This document shows positions 1 to 12,930 of a stretch of DNA of 64,000 nucleotides, piece by piece. Position 1 is the stretch's first letter; every line of letters starts with the position of its first letter. Where the stretch lies: positions 1,160,796-1,224,795 of the forward strand of contig JACBWW010000069.1 in assembly GCA_020086605.1 (NCBI GenBank), in the 5' to 3' direction. The stretch comes from Lanius collurio (Eukaryota > Chordata > Aves > Passeriformes > Laniidae). Both the position numbers and the translations under genes were made by a program. Under the pieces are notes generated by a model. That model was not told the origin of the DNA. It did no database searches and saw only the letters and a list, made by a program, of their open reading frames with translations.

Positions 1-2364
1 TGAACAGTCGTGAATCAATGAGCAGCTACTCACTATTTTGCTCTGCCCTCATTACACACTATGCCTACAACTTCTTTTGCAACTCCAACCTTGCTCTGAA
101 GGCAAGATTGATAATTTCTCCATAGGTTTTCCTAAAGAGCAGTTCAGTGGAAGAGATTAGTGCTTGCCCAATAATACTCAATTCCTATTCAACCTGCAAA
201 ATGGGGAAGTGGTACATTCCCCATTTTATAGGCAAGGGAAATGTACCTATACATTTTCCATTTTATAGGCACAGAAAGGAGGTCAAAAGTGCTCAATAAT
301 TTCCAAAGCCCGATTTGCTATGCCTTGGACATGATTATTCATGGTACTTAGCATTAAACAGTACTTTATGCTTTCAACATCCTGCTCTTGTTGAGTAACG
401 TGGCTGCTGGTGGTCCTGTGCACTTCATATCAAATTTGTAGGATTTAAAGTCAGAAGGAGAGCAGTAGAAGGTGAGCAGCAAACAGTGACCCCCAGGAAA
501 CATTCAGTTAAGGGATAGATAGTCCCACCTAGGGACACACAGGCCCTATTTTCCCAGGCAAGAATGACAACACCTTGATTTTGGGACCATCCAGTTGATC
601 ATTCATCACATAATTTCCTGTTGCTGCACCAGCAGAGAAAGGATTATTGCAGACAATAACCACATTACTAGGAGAATGAAAATTATTCATACAGACATTT
701 CTCCCATTTACAAAAGAGACAGTGGTCTGAGGGCAAAACAGTTTGTGGAGATAAAATTCAAGGTGTCTGTCCCAGGGGAGCTGCATCAAGGGCAGCTTTA
801 TGCTGCTATTTCCTTTACAGTTTGGAGAGTTGATACAGGGGAAAGTTTTGGGTTGGCCCTTCAGATTTGCAGTAAAATGTGTTCAGTTTTCCAAGGGGAT
901 GAATTTGTGTGTAGTTTGAGACTGTTAAGAAGACACAGTCCTGAGACTGCTGAGCAACCCCGTACCTGGACTTGTGCCAGTACCCATTGAGGAAAAGCCA
1001 TGTGTGAGATGATCTATTTCTAGCTGAGTCTTTAAGACTTCCAGGGATAAAGATTTCCCTCCTTTACTCCTCCACTGGCAGCTTGTTTCAGTCTTGCACT
1101 TGCCAGGAAAAAAGGTTTCTCTAATGCCCAACATGAAGCTCCCACACTGCAGTCCGTGGCCTTTGCCCCATTACGGTGTCACCTGCCACTACCAAGAAAA
1201 GTTTGATCTCATCATCCTTGCAGCTGAAATTCACACAGTTGTATTAAATTTCCTCTTTACTTGGCCTCAGTCCTGAAAGAAGGCAGGATTTCTGTCCTTT
1301 CTCTGGGGCCCAGATACACTCTTGGCCCAGAGCAGGGGGCCCTGCTTCTTCCAGGGTTAAGGCCAAGCACCTGTACAACCACCCCAGGGCTCCATCTGAG
1401 CCACAGGCTGAAGTTTCCCTTCCATGTAGGCAGCTGGGGAGGGTTATTGACCTCTTTGATATGGGCTGGGGACACAGCCAGAGTCGGCATCAACAGAAGA
1501 AAATTCACATCAGAGGTTTTTTAGAAAGCAGAACAGGCAAAAATAGTCTCTGATGTGTAACTTCGGGCCTCTAGCACACAGGGAGAGCTGTGGGAGCACC
1601 CCAAGTGGGTTCCCAAAACCATGGGCAGGCAGAGCCACCGTCCTCACCAGACTGTTCAACCACAGAGAAACTAAAGCTGATCAAAAAATCCTATTTCCCC
1701 AGGTGCCATTACATTCTGGGAAACCTAACCAGAGGCAGCCAGGCAGGGAGGGGAGTTTAGACCAGGTCCAAGAAGAGAAAAGACGGAGCTGGCTGGGGCA
1801 GTTAACCTCTGACAGACAGTCTGTAATATACCTGACACAGAAAACAAACCAGGTGGTGCCACTGCTTGGAAAATACAGACACAGCAGGGGCCTGGGTGTG
1901 GAGGAGGGGGAGAGAGGGAAAACATGAGCAGGGGAAAACCGAGAGGGCAGGAGTCGTTAACCCCTGATAGCGAGTATAAAGTATTTTACTCCCCATCTCA
2001 TTCATTAGACCGCGTCAGCTCCAGGAGGACCACATCCACTCCTGCACATAAATCCAGCAAGTTTCTCTCTTAAAAAGGCCAGACACTGTCTCTGCATGGC
2101 AGTCCAGCTGTCTGGCTGGCTGCCTGCCCTGTGAGCAGGACCACAAGAGCTCAGCTTAGGCAGGTGAGGGCAGCCCTCTCCTTAGGGGCTGCCTGGCACT
2201 CCCACTTGCCCACTGCATCCCTGCAGCCCAGGGGAGTGGCATGTCCCCAGGGGCCACTGTGTCCTGTCTCTGTCAATGCCAGCCCATGGGCAGGAGCAGC
2301 TCAGCCCACCCAGCAGAGATCTCGGGGAGGCAGAGCTGTTCACCAGCTCTGTAGCAAAAGCTGA
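1..2364. other. Unique noncoding DNA, no gene seen
   Basis: No recognisable exon or young repeat. Short open frames on both strands (the longest about 130 codons, at 595-990) overlap one another and look like no known protein. A small perfect hairpin and a 14-bp direct repeat lie at 198-271. The part from about 2040 to 2350 is richer in G+C than its surroundings and leads straight into a CR1 copy. Confidence 0.6.
198..271. repeat. Short hairpin plus direct repeat
   Basis: Positions 198-208 (aaaatggggaa) and 217-227 are perfect 11-bp inverted arms around an 8-base loop. The motif ccattttataggca occurs exactly at 221-234 and again at 258-271. The second copy is followed by cacagaaagg, which resembles the core of a MIR-type SINE read on the minus strand, so the block may be a decayed and locally duplicated MIR. 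That identification is weak. Confidence 0.5.
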
Positions 2365-2541
2365 TGTGGAACAGGCTGCTCAGGGAAGTGGTAGAGTCAC
2401 AATCCTTAGAAGCGTTCAAAAGACGTGTGGCTGTGGCACCTGGGGACGTGGGTTAGTGGTGGGCTTGGCAGTGCTGGGTTAGCAGATGGACTCAATAATC
2501 TTACAGGGCTTTTCCAACCTCAATGACTCTATGGTTCTATA
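2365..2541 (+). mobile_element. CR1 LINE fragment, older chicken-like type
   Basis: Sense-strand 3' end of a CR1 retrotransposon, truncated at its 5' end. It contains ggaacaggctgctcaggga, then a gttcaaaagacgtgtggctg block, and ends with ttttccaacctcaatgactc and a short tail resembling the 8-bp CR1 terminal repeat (atgactct, atggttct). The 3' end is of the general avian type rather than the two passerine-like types seen elsewhere here. It is noncoding. Confidence 0.93.
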
Positions 2542-5394
2542 AACTTTTGGATGACTGATTTCATCCATGGTCCAGCATAGTCCTCTCAGGCATCTGATCA
2601 TGGGAGTTGTGATACAGAAAAAAAATGAGACTCTCACCCTCTCTGCAGAGCCACATCCTTCACAACCCTAAGGAACAAATCTCTTTTATAACCCACACTT
2701 AAGTAAGGATACAATGATGAGGGAAAGGAATTATGCAGAATAACTTGCATTTGATACTGGTTTGAAGCTTATCACTGCACTTCCAGCTTGAAGGGACACA
2801 GTGTAACCCCATCCTGCCCCATTTTTATAAGTTGCTCAAACCAGCAACCACCCCAGCAAAGCTCTGGGAAATGTACAAAGTAGTTCTGTCCTTGAAATCT
2901 GACCTGAATTTTTACTAAAAAGCTAGCAATTCCAATAAAAGAACAGGGGCACAAAATCAAACTATTTTTAACACATCTGTCTACAGTTAAGCAACATTGT
3001 TTTTCTTTGTGAGAATTTAGTAACATCAGAAAAGTTGGAGAGCCTTGCTGGGGCTGAGGTATTACAGGGCATCTTGTATACCTTGGCATTGTGTGGCTTT
3101 CCAGGACATCATTTTAACACTTCACAAATCAGGCTTTATGGACATTCTTCTCTCATAAATCCACTGCAAAGCAAACACAGAAATTACATGTTACACGTAG
3201 CCAGGTAAACTGCACGGAAGATCACCAGCGAGCAGAGCATTTTTAAAATGTATAAAAACCATAAAGTATTTTTGGTGTTTTATGATGGCAACATTTCTTT
3301 TAGGGCCTGATCCAGCCTTCTTTGAAGTCAAATGGAGTCTTTCCATTGACATCAGAGGGTGTGGGATTTGTCTCACAGCAACTTATACCAATGAGAACAA
3401 TATTTTGCTCTGAAGTCATTACTTTCTGCCATGGATGTTTGGAAAACAGCTCGTCACCTGACAATACACCCTGAAGGTACTGACAGTCCATGTGTTTTCA
3501 TTATTTAAAAATGAGACTTGGTAACGGGCTCAGCTGTTCAGGGAAGGTAATATTTTTCTTAAGTACGCCTACCATAACGTAAATTAGCAAAATCTTCTTC
3601 GAGCTGTAACTAAAACATAAGGGCACAGCTGCCCTGGAGGAGTAAAAGGGCTCTCAATGTAAACTCCACTGATATCATCACCATCAGAAGGTCATAAAAT
3701 TGATTGATTATAAATACAGTCCTCATTTGTTTACAGCTTGCATTTTTGGATCCTGGGTAATTAGCACATTAACCGTCCCTCGAAGTGAGCGCTTACAGGT
3801 GCTGCTCCCAGATAGCCAAAGTGGAGAACTGCACAAGAGCAGCCTAATTTTCCTTTCACAATTGCAGGACGGAGGGGAGAAAAGTCAGTGTTTAGCCACC
3901 TCATCACACCTACCCAGGAGCCAAGGGCATAAGGGGGCATAAAAATGACCTCTTAATTTCCTTCAGCGCTAAGGTAGCACCCAAAAAATGAGAGACATGT
4001 CAGCAATGTGAGGGAGCTCTCCTCTTTGGGAAGCCTGCGGCTGCCAGAAGTCTTTTAAGATTCTTTTTCCCTCGGCACAAGCCAACAAAGGAAGATAAAG
4101 ATCACCCTGTTTGTGGTAACTGGTACTTAGTTCCTTTTAGTTACACTTAAAATAAACTCCTTTTGAGTTCTCCAAAGGTTTCAGCCTTCAGACACACCAC
4201 TACCGAGCTGTAAGCCAGCCACCTTCCTCTCAGCCCCTCTTGGCTCCAAGTTCACGACTACTCTGTGCTCAGGACATTAAACTTTAAAGTCACGTTTTAT
4301 TTATACAGCTGGATGCATCAGGTTTATGCTTATTGTCTAATTAGCCAACTAAACCACTTCTGAAAGAGTTTTAATGCTTTACCCCCAGTGAGATCTCTGT
4401 AGTGAGTGTGTGTTGAAATGCTAATGGAGACAAAGAATTCCTTTTTATAGGAATTTGCAGTATTTTGGATACAAATCTTGGGCCAAATCTTCAACTGCTG
4501 TGGCTTGGTTGGAGCGAGGCAGGTTATTCCCAATTACAGACGTTGAAGGACTCCTGAAATTTAACAGGATACCAGAGAAGCTATTCACTAATATTCTTGT
4601 TTTCAGATGGCTTAAAACTCTGTGGCCAGTTTCCAGGTTTTTCCCATCTTCCACGGAAGTTTACTAGGAATGCCTCCTGCATGTGGGACAAGATAACAGC
4701 TGCAGGATTCACCAAGCCACTAACAATTAAAGTATGCACTATCTGCTCTGGCATTTACATGATTTTACAGATTAATTCTTTCAAAACATTTCCACTGGCA
4801 TCACCTGCTGCACAAGTAATTTGAAAATCTCATACTTACATTTTTTTCATCCATGAATCGGGAGTAGCAAGTGAGCAGAAAGTGAAGGGGTTGGCATAGC
4901 TGATATCATCTGTGCATTAAAAAGGAGATCTTGCTTTACTTTTGGGGGTATTTCTGTTAATGTTAACAGTGTTCCTAAATGGAAATATTTTGGAGAACGG
5001 CTTCTTCTGATGTATTTGTATAAGCTAGAGCAAAAATCAACCTGAGAAGAGCCTCTGAACACTACAACACTGGCAGTAAATAATGCTAATAACCCTTAAT
5101 TAAGGGCCTTATTTAATTCCTGTTTCCAAGTGCCATGAATGTAGCTAAATGAATGTGCTAAATGATAGCAAATTAGCTTTAAAAATGTTAATGGAAAGTT
5201 GCTTAGCGCTGAAGGCTATTTTTTGCCCTTCTGGCAGGAGGGCAACTCCTCCATTAAGATTCCTCTCCAGCCCAATTGAATCCACAGATCACCCATTGAG
5301 TTTTTAGACCCTCACACCTCTACACATGCAGAGACCCATTTTCACTTTAAAGCAAGAACCTTTTAGTTGCTTTACTCCTCAGGTTGTTTCATTT
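2542..5394. other. Unique noncoding DNA with one old repeat relic
   Basis: No exon or young transposon recognised. An old palindromic-repeat relic lies near 3302-3370. Around 3640-3700 a stretch containing gtaaactccactgatatcat may be a second, poorer relic of the same family. The 3950-5240 part is AT-rich, with several homeodomain-type TAAT cores such as gtctaattag near 4335, but nothing that defines an element. Confidence 0.55.
3302..3370. repeat. Relic of an ancient palindromic amniote repeat
   Basis: The sequence runs gggcctgatccagcc, then tttgaagtcaaatgg, then ttccattgacatcagagggt. It resembles an abundant palindromic repeat of turtles and crocodilians, whose arms read gggcctgatcc and cattgaagtcaatgg. 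The two halves (gaagtcaaatgg and ccattgac) are still roughly complementary. The family is recalled, not searched, and I give no formal name. Confidence 0.6.
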
Positions 5395-5454
5395 ATGGTT
5401 GGACTCGATGGTCTTGAAGGTCTTTTCCAATCTAAAGGATTCTGTGATTCTGTG
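5395..5454 (+). mobile_element. Very short CR1 3' end
   Basis: About 60 bp of CR1 sense-strand 3' end: atggttggactcgatggtct, then ggtcttttccaatc, then gattctgtgattctgtg as the terminal 8-bp repeat. Extreme 5' truncation is normal for CR1. It is the older, chicken-like end type. Confidence 0.9.
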
Positions 5455-5970
5455 TTTTGGATGACTGAATCCTCCTCATACAGTTGTTTGAATTTGCACT
5501 AACTCAACACCCACCACTACACACATCAGCCAACCCAAGCTTGGCTCATTTCAGATCTGTTTTAAGTTGAAGGAGGCAAAATTTCCCTATAAAGTTTATC
5601 CAAAGAGAAACATGACAAACATTACAGGTGCAGAATACTACGCAGTGCTCCCTTGGTCTGATAAAATTTAGCATTTCACAGTATTCCTGGGCATGAGGCC
5701 TCCTTGTAAAACTGTCTCATGACCAAACCACAGAAAAGAAGATCAAGCAAATGATTCAATTTCTAACATTTGAAATCTCTGATTTTTTTTTTTATACTCG
5801 AGCCAGTTGCCCAGCTGAGCCCATAAACACAAATGCAGTGGAAAATATGATGTGCTTGGTCAGACAGTGTTCCTGTAACAGTGATGACCCAGCAACATGA
5901 GCACAGCAATTTTTCTAGCTGCAAGTGATAATCTTTGTTGAACCGATTGGTACAAAGAAGAGCAAAAATT
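5455..5970. other. Unique noncoding DNA
   Basis: Nothing recognised apart from a T run at about 5784-5794. No exon-like reading frame. Confidence 0.6.
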
Positions 5971-6206
5971 AATCACAGAATGTCCTGAGCTGGAAGGGAC
6001 GCACAAGGATCATCCAGCCCAACCCCTGGCCCTGCTCAGGACCATCCCCAAGAATTCTGCCATGTGTCTGAGGCATCATCCAAATGCCCCTGGAGCTCTG
6101 GCAGGTTTGGTGCTGTGGCCATTCCCTGGGGAGCCTGTTCAGTGTCCAACCACCCTCTGAGGGAAGAACATTGTCAAGAGGAAGAGCTTCTGTTCCTAAG
6201 GTTGTC
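5971..6206 (-). mobile_element. CR1 LINE fragment, passerine-like type
   Basis: Minus-strand CR1. The plus strand starts with the reversed terminal repeat (aatcacagaatg), followed by tcctgagctggaagggac, cacaaggatcatccagccca, and further in gccattccctggggagcc. This end type recurs at 13001, 21926, 33694 and 48745. The internal (5') end is blurred after about 6175. The open frames across it are shadows of the repeat. Confidence 0.95.
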
Positions 6207-8410
6207 CATCCCCCCATCTGCACACCAGCATCACTTGTGCTAATATTATTCCTCCTTACAAATTTAGCTTCAGATTTGATCTCTGCAAGCACTAAGTGAT
6301 TACGGGAGATGAGACAACACCACTTCTCTCCCCACCCCATACCACCCTACCCCTGCTTCCCCCCAAACCTTATCTTTCAAAAAAAAAAAACCCAGACCAA
6401 ACTTGCAAGTTATGCCAGAAATGTCTCTGGCTATTTTGAAATGTTTTGCTGCCATTCCCCATCATTTGTTTTTTTCACACTGCTGTCCCACTGCACTTTG
6501 AGGTTGGATGATCACTTAATGTAAATTGTCACTGGCACCCAAGTCATTGACTTGAGTTGATTTGTTGCAGTTAAGAATCTGGCTCCTGACAGCTCGGCTT
6601 CGGCAAAGAAAGGGCTGAACTATGTTTTGCAAACAAGATATGCAATGAACTTCATTCTGTTTCTCTGTTCATGAACCAACATTGGTTTGGTAAGAGATAT
6701 TTGTTATTCAAGTACTTGTTGGACAGCTTGGATCAACAATGGCTCATTCCAGAAACAGTTCATTTCAACTTCTTGCTGCTCATGGGGTGAGAACTGTCAC
6801 CTAAATCAGATGGTACTGATGCTAATCTTTGAGGGGATGAGTAAGCCTTTTAAAAATAGGAGAACAAAGACTAAGAACAACTATACTTGTTCACATGTAA
6901 ATGCAAGTACAGATACAAAGAACAACCAATTCCCAAACTAGCATGCAAATAAAAATCTGTCCAGGCATAAACAGAGAGTTATCAAGGACACAGCCTCAGT
7001 CTGGCAAACCCAGGTGGAGTAAAAAGTATCAGCGTTGAAGAGATGGTTATAGCCACTCTAATTAACTACTGTCCCAATGGCAACAGGATTTCAACCTCTA
7101 ATTCCTCCACTGACCCCACTAAACTGTGGCTGAATTACAGTATCCTCCCTGCACAGCTACTTAGGCTTTCAGTGATGAAGCATTCAAAGCATCCCTCAGT
7201 GAAATGCAGCAATGCTTAATTATTCAGTGTTGCTATTTGCTTACATTTTGCTGTTCAGAAACTATCCTAGCCAGGTTCCCATTTATCAGTTCATGTTATT
7301 TCTTCCACTGCTAGATTAAAAATCACCACTGGTACCTTTATGTGATGCACACATTGCAGTCAAGTACACTCTTCACCTCCTCTTTCAACACTCAGAGTGA
7401 CTGTCTCACAGTACTCAACCATCAAATTTCTCTAAACATTGGAGAGTTGAGGTGAACTTCAGGAAAAATACCAAATAAATGTTAAACTTCCTATGAATTT
7501 CTGAGGGGCCACCAGGATGAAAACATCAGGATGTCCCTACGCTGTACAGTGGTGTGTGCAAGGTTTTCTCACACCTTTTTCATGTAGGCACAGATAGAAA
7601 AACAAGAGATTTTTCAAAGCTCTGCCACTTTAACTGCCTGCTTAAAATGTCTCTTCAGATCCTGCAACTTCACATACTGTTCTGCATTGCTTCTCTGCTG
7701 ACACCATGCTCAGGACAGTCTCCTTGGCTTGAGCATCTGCACAGCCAGCCAAGCCAAACTGACTTCAGAACATTTTATGAAAATGTTAATATTGCTTTGT
7801 TACCTTACCAGGCAGATGTGAAGCCATTCCCAGTTGGATTTTGACATCCCAGTGCTGGTGGGTCAGTGCCTATGCCTGCACAGAGCCTTATGGAGCTCCT
7901 CATCAGAGCACCGTTAGAGGGATGTTATTGCAAAGAGAATTTCTACATGCCATCACTGCAGCTCTCACCTCATCACCAGCCAAATGAAGGAACAAGGAAA
8001 AATACTAAAAGAAGGAACTAAAAAATGAGCTGGAATTAATTTCATTGAAATAAATATTTTTGTATAATCAGCCGTACAAGCTAAGCTGTTACTGCATCAC
8101 TGAGGAATGAAGGTTCACTTCTCCAAGATGCAGATCTTTCCTGTGGATTGTTCTGAACCCACCATGATCCCACATCCTCACCATATTTTCTCTTTGGAAG
8201 TAGCATAAAGAACTTATACTACAGCTTGGGCCATATATAAATGTTCCTGAGCACTAGGTTATCTCAAAAGTGGAAATCAAAGTTTCATATATGGCTTATC
8301 AGATACAAAGATTAAATTTTATCTCCAGATAACCACGGGGTGCTCAAATTCCCCTTTGAATTCCACATCAGATACCTCACTTAAATTACCAGAATTACCA
8401 GAAATTACTA
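6207..8410. other. Unique noncoding DNA
   Basis: No recognisable gene or young repeat. An A run interrupts 6379-6390. The open frame at 7554-7844 (96 codons) has no family resemblance and no supporting context. Overall AT-rich and CpG-poor. Confidence 0.55.
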
Positions 8411-8533
8411 AATCATAGAATCACCATAGATTGGTTTGGGTTGGAAGGAACCTTAAAGATGGTCTAGTTCCAAACCCCTGTCATGGGCAGGGATGCCACT
8501 CACTAGATCAGGTTGCTCAGGATCCCATCCAAA
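8411..8533 (-). mobile_element. CR1 LINE 3' fragment
   Basis: The plus strand reads aatcatagaatcaccataga, then ggtttgggttggaaggaacc, then ccctgtcatgggcaggga and gatcaggttgctcagga. This is the antisense of a CR1 3' end, with about 120 bp kept. It is diverged from the other copies of this type, so probably not among the youngest. Confidence 0.94.
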
Positions 8534-11192
8534 TCACCTTTTCATTAACATTTTTAAACCAGGGCCTACTCCTAAAGAGCAGCTTTCAGCTGGTATAAAT
8601 CAGATTATCTGCACAGATACCAAAGGGCCCCAGCAATTTGTAGCACTGGAGAATATGTCCTGACCAAATTCAGGGAGCTCCTGCAGAGCTCTCGCGAAGA
8701 CCAGTGGTGGTGTACAATATACAGATTTCAGGAAACCATCTGGGAATTCCCCACTGTGCCCCTCAGCCACAAAGGTTACCCTGTCTTGGTTTAATTTGGC
8801 TGGTTGTGGTCTGCCCCGTGCAGGGAGAGCACATCCTCCTAAAGACATTAGTGACTCACAGCCAGAACCAACCATTGTTGAGAGAATTCGTTGTTTGTCA
8901 GGGGAAGCTGAGAAAAAGTTTTGCCAAGTACTTCCTTTGGTAACATCTTATACATTTTAATGCCACAGCTGCTGCCAAGGTAAGCAAGGTGATGTCCCCA
9001 TAATGAGTTACAGCTAAATAACCACATCCAAACCACAAGAGTGCCCTTGAGCACTGCCAAGGAGCTGCTGCCTCGTTGTCCCTCCCTCAGGCATCCCAGC
9101 CCTCTGCACGTGTCCCCACAACTGATCCATACAAATCCAGCGTTTGATAAACACATTCCAGCAAGTGGCAGGAGCAGGCTCTTCTCAGGGGACAGCTGAA
9201 GAAAGGGAGAGAGGCTCTGGCAACAGTAACTCTCAGGAATGTGCTTCCTACACTTTTGGTTTTTAATTACAACTGAAATAATTAATGGCTTCAAGACAAA
9301 AAGGAAAGAAATTAGATTTTCGTGGACATAGAATATCACAGCCTTGAGGGATAATTAAATGAACAAAACCTGCTGTAAAAGTGAGAGTGCCCAGTCCTGC
9401 TTGTGGGAGAGGAAAAAGTCCCCCGAGCTCTGCTGGTTTGCACTTCAGTATCTGAACCATCTCACAGTGAGTCACCTGTGTAAGGTCCACAGCATCACTT
9501 TATCTCCCAAATTGCTCTCTAGATCTGCATCAGCATTGAGACTCTGTCAGGGCCCTGAGGGCACTCATGGGTTTCTCTCCACACCCCTGCCCGGGAGCTC
9601 AGCCCAAGGCCATCAGTCCCAGCCTGAGCTAAGCCTGCAGCTTCAAGCCATCCTAACCAGAAAACAGTTCCTTGATCCTCTTGCCACCGGTCTGAGCATC
9701 AGAGCAAGTGTGACCCCTGGAGCAGGCAGCTGGAGGAAGGTGAGGAGAAGATGGTGGTCAGGTAGCAACTCAGCTCACCCCACCTCCATGGAGCCGAGTT
9801 TCTCTTCCCTGACATTTCAGAGAGGAGAAAATCACATATGGAGCTTTTAGACTGTGGTGTTTTCCACACAGAGAGAAAAATGGATCTAGAAAGCTTATTC
9901 TGGGTTAAAACACTTAACTTAAAACACAGATTAATTTGGGGGATATATCTCCCAGGCATGAATTCTATCACAAGTCCAGCTTTTGCCAAAAAAAAACTCA
10001 TAGAAAATCATCCATGAGAAAGAGCTTCTTGCACCCATCTCACTTCGGTAACTTGACAAAAGCAGTAAGAATTATAGAAAAACCAGCACAGACAGCATTT
10101 CCCAGACTTGCACATGCACATTCACAATTTGCTTTGACATCAGGCTCGAGTTTCCCCAAGGTAATCATCGATGTTTCAGGTCTCAATTTTTCATTGCCCA
10201 CTTTGGGGCCTGACTTTCAAAGAACAAAGGACTTGCTGAAAATCAGTTTCGGACATTATGGGCCAGTTGTTAATGAGAGATGCAAGGGCCTACCTGAGGC
10301 ATTTCATTTGAACATTTTTGCTGACACACTCTGAGCCATCGACTTCCTCCTCACCCATCAGCTGCACAACACACAGAGCTGACTTGTGCATCACCCAGGA
10401 GCTGAAAGGAGTTTCCAAAACTAAAATAAAACTTCAGAAATTATTTTTCTGGCAAATGCATTGATGATACTGATTTGGACAAGAATTTTTTTTACTTTTT
10501 CTGGTGGGCAAGATGATTCTGAAAGAGCAACTCTAATGAAAATTGCCCTGGCATTTAAGTGACATTTTGGCAAAACACCATGGAAATATTTGGTCACATC
10601 CTCGCAATGCTTAATTTCTTCCTTAAATGTGCTTTTTAATATGTCACAGTTGTTAAATTTGTAACAAAAATTCCCTTGAGACTAAACAACAGTGCTTGGT
10701 ATGTGAAAAATGAACAATACATTTTCATCAGTAAACCGAGAGGAAATCTTAAATAAATGTATCACTGAATATCAATGGTGTGACCTTTATGAAATCTCAC
10801 CATTCTGTGGACTGATTTTTGCAGCAGGATGTCCTAAATAAACTCAACTAGAATATATATTATCATATTCATTTCAGTTGTGACATAACTACCCAGATTT
10901 GCTTCTTCTGATGGGTTTATTGCTGTCAGTCAAACATCACTGTATGGGGAGGCAACTAAGCACTTAAATTCATTTTTAAACTTTCATTATTTTTAAATGA
11001 CCAGCATCCTAGAATCAAATCTTGAAATGTATGGACACTTCCAGCTATTTTTGATGGGAGGGAAGAGGAATTGAGATTTCTACGCAAAATAACTCAGATA
11101 AATTCCTGCTAAACCTGGTGTGAAATTTGACTGCTGGAGCATTCCCTGCTGTTGCCGCCTTCATGGGTGCTGCAATAAAAGCTTCTGCCTGG
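8534..11192. other. Unique noncoding DNA
   Basis: No recognisable exon. Open frames of up to 163 codons occur on both strands (8848-9339 minus, 9359-9850 plus) but have no recognisable domain, overlap other frames and lack an obvious splice or promoter context. The 10390-11100 part is clearly AT-rich. Around 10198-10255 the pieces ggggcctgactttcaaag and gctgaaaatcagtttcgg faintly recall the old palindromic repeat family, too weakly to annotate separately. Confidence 0.5.
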
Positions 11193-11287
11193 TCTTGTGG
11201 AAGGTGTCCCTGCCCATGGCAGGGGGGTGGAAAGAGATGAGCTTTAAGGTCCCTTCTAACCCAAACTACTCTAAGACTCCATAGTTC
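11193..11287 (+). mobile_element. CR1 LINE 3' fragment
   Basis: Sense-strand CR1 end: aaggtgtccctgcccatggc, then gatgagctttaaggtccctt, ctaacccaaact and a degenerate terminal repeat. About 95 bp are retained. Same broad subfamily as 14017, 28437 and 60460. Confidence 0.92.
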
Positions 11288-11804
11288 TGTTCTTGCTGCC
11301 CTAACTTTCCTTGTGCAGGACTAACACTGCATTATATAAATCCTCAGAAAAAGTAATTAACAGCTTCATTTATTTGTTGTGCAAAGTGTTGAGGACGTTT
11401 CTAGGTGCCGTGGACATGCTAAAACCGTGTTTTTCCCAGCCAATACAAACAGATTTCAGTGCATCTCCCACCAGGACTAAGGACTGTAGTCCCATTTTAG
11501 TGGGATTTCTCTTCACATATAGAGCACTCACTCTGTGCTGGTGCGGCAGCAGGACCATTCAGAATAGGAACTGACCCATTTGCTTTTTTCCATTTAAAGG
11601 AAAATCAGCCCATTTTGGATTCTGGTTTCTAGGGCAGAAATCCCATAGTGCTTTTAGCCTTGAGCATTTACTCAGACATCCTTTTGGCTTCGGTAAGAAC
11701 ACAAACAGCAGCACAATTTAACAGACACACCAGTGCACTGGGATTCAGAAGTTCAGCAATCAGCTCTGCTGCTAGCCCTGGCCACCTGCTTTACCTCTCA
11801 GTGC

Positions 11805-11930
11805 TCCTGCTCCTCTCCCACTCTGTCTGCCTTGTCTATTTGAACTGTAGGCTCCTTAATGCAAATACCATCTTCCTCTAACAGTGTTGAGTGCCCAGTA
11901 CTGGAGCATTGACCTCTTTTGGGATTATCA
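11805..11930 (+). mobile_element. Probable ancient L2-type LINE tail relic
   Basis: The sequence ctgtctgccttgtctatttg, aactgtaggctccttaatgc, ataccatcttcctc, then agtgcccagtactggagc follows the order of the L2-like LINE 3' end: a tgtctgtcttgt block, a gactgtaagctcc block, an accatct block, and a block about cost-free short tail repeats. Divergence is high, as expected for a repeat predating birds. L2 versus a turtle-type relative cannot be settled by eye. Confidence 0.55.
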
Positions 11931-12459
11931 AACATCTGTGCTATAGCAAATAAGAACACAGAGACAGTCCTTGCCTCTTGGCTTTACTAATAGAAGTGGG
12001 TATTTCAGCCATGACCTATCAGCCCTGTGCTCTCCAGCTTTGTTATCTCTAATTACTTATCTGCTAAAGTTGTTCCCCTCTGCACAGCATAACCCATTAA
12101 CCCATTGCTCTGTGTTATTCCTGACACTGCATTCAGAGGATGTTAGTACAGTTGTAAATTCAATCATTCCACACTATCAGAAAATGCACAGGTCAAACTT
12201 AGGCCCCTGCCTTAAAGCTCCCAGAGCACAGGCCATGATGAACACACCTTCTTTCTATGCTCAGTCCATATTTTTTCTCACTGGCGTTAGGCATGCTCTT
12301 TATGGATAGCAGAGGCATAGAGAGGAACTCAGATACGGTAGGATGGTGTGTCCCTGGCTCCAGGTCTCATTCCAGCCTGGGAACAAACAGACATGGATCT
12401 GCCCACAGTTGTCCCAAAGTCTGACTCTGTTCAATCTTGTTTGAGGACCACCTGTAGCT

Positions 12460-12930
12460 TTCACACCAGTGCTGGTCTCCTTTCAGAGTCAATGCACTCA
12501 AGTTCCCATTTTCATACCCACACTTCCCTTTATAACACTTTGTCTCCTTTTGCCTGGCCAGCGAGTCCCCACTCCTTGTCCAATCAATGTCCCTCTCCAC
12601 ACAGAGTGTTTCACTGTCTCTGCTTCCACCTCCTCTTCTCTATCACCACGGATGATTGTTTCTGTCCCATACAGTCCTGATTTTATTAACCCCACCCAAT
12701 TTTCTGTCTCAAGCTCTGTCTCTCCCAGACAACTGGCTCTAGCCCATTACTTGTACTCACTTTCAGTTTCCCTTGACTCATTACTTTCAATCCCTCTCTA
12801 AGTCCTGTGCAGTTTCCTCATGCTGTTTCTTCAAGCATAACCTTGGAAAACTCCTTGCTCCCATCTGCCCTTTCCCCAGTCCTTGCACTAGTCCTGGTCT
12901 CCTCTGAATTTAAGTCATTGATTCCTCCTT
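12460..12930. repeat. Long pyrimidine-rich (C+T) strand
   Basis: The plus strand is unusually rich in C and T over nearly 500 bp, for example ctgcttccacctcctcttct and tctctcccagac. It is not a simple tandem repeat. Such strand asymmetry removes stop codons in several frames, which explains the cluster of roughly 110-codon open frames here. Confidence 0.6.

Noticed and set aside
9325..9365. Possible CR1 3' end (catagaatatcacagccttg)
   Set aside because: Resembles the CR1 terminal repeat for only a few bases and is not followed by any CR1 body sequence.
8848..9850. Two 163-codon frames on opposite strands
   Set aside because: No recognisable family, no splice or promoter context, and each overlaps other open frames. 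Lengths near 160 codons are not surprising over 64 kb on six frames.
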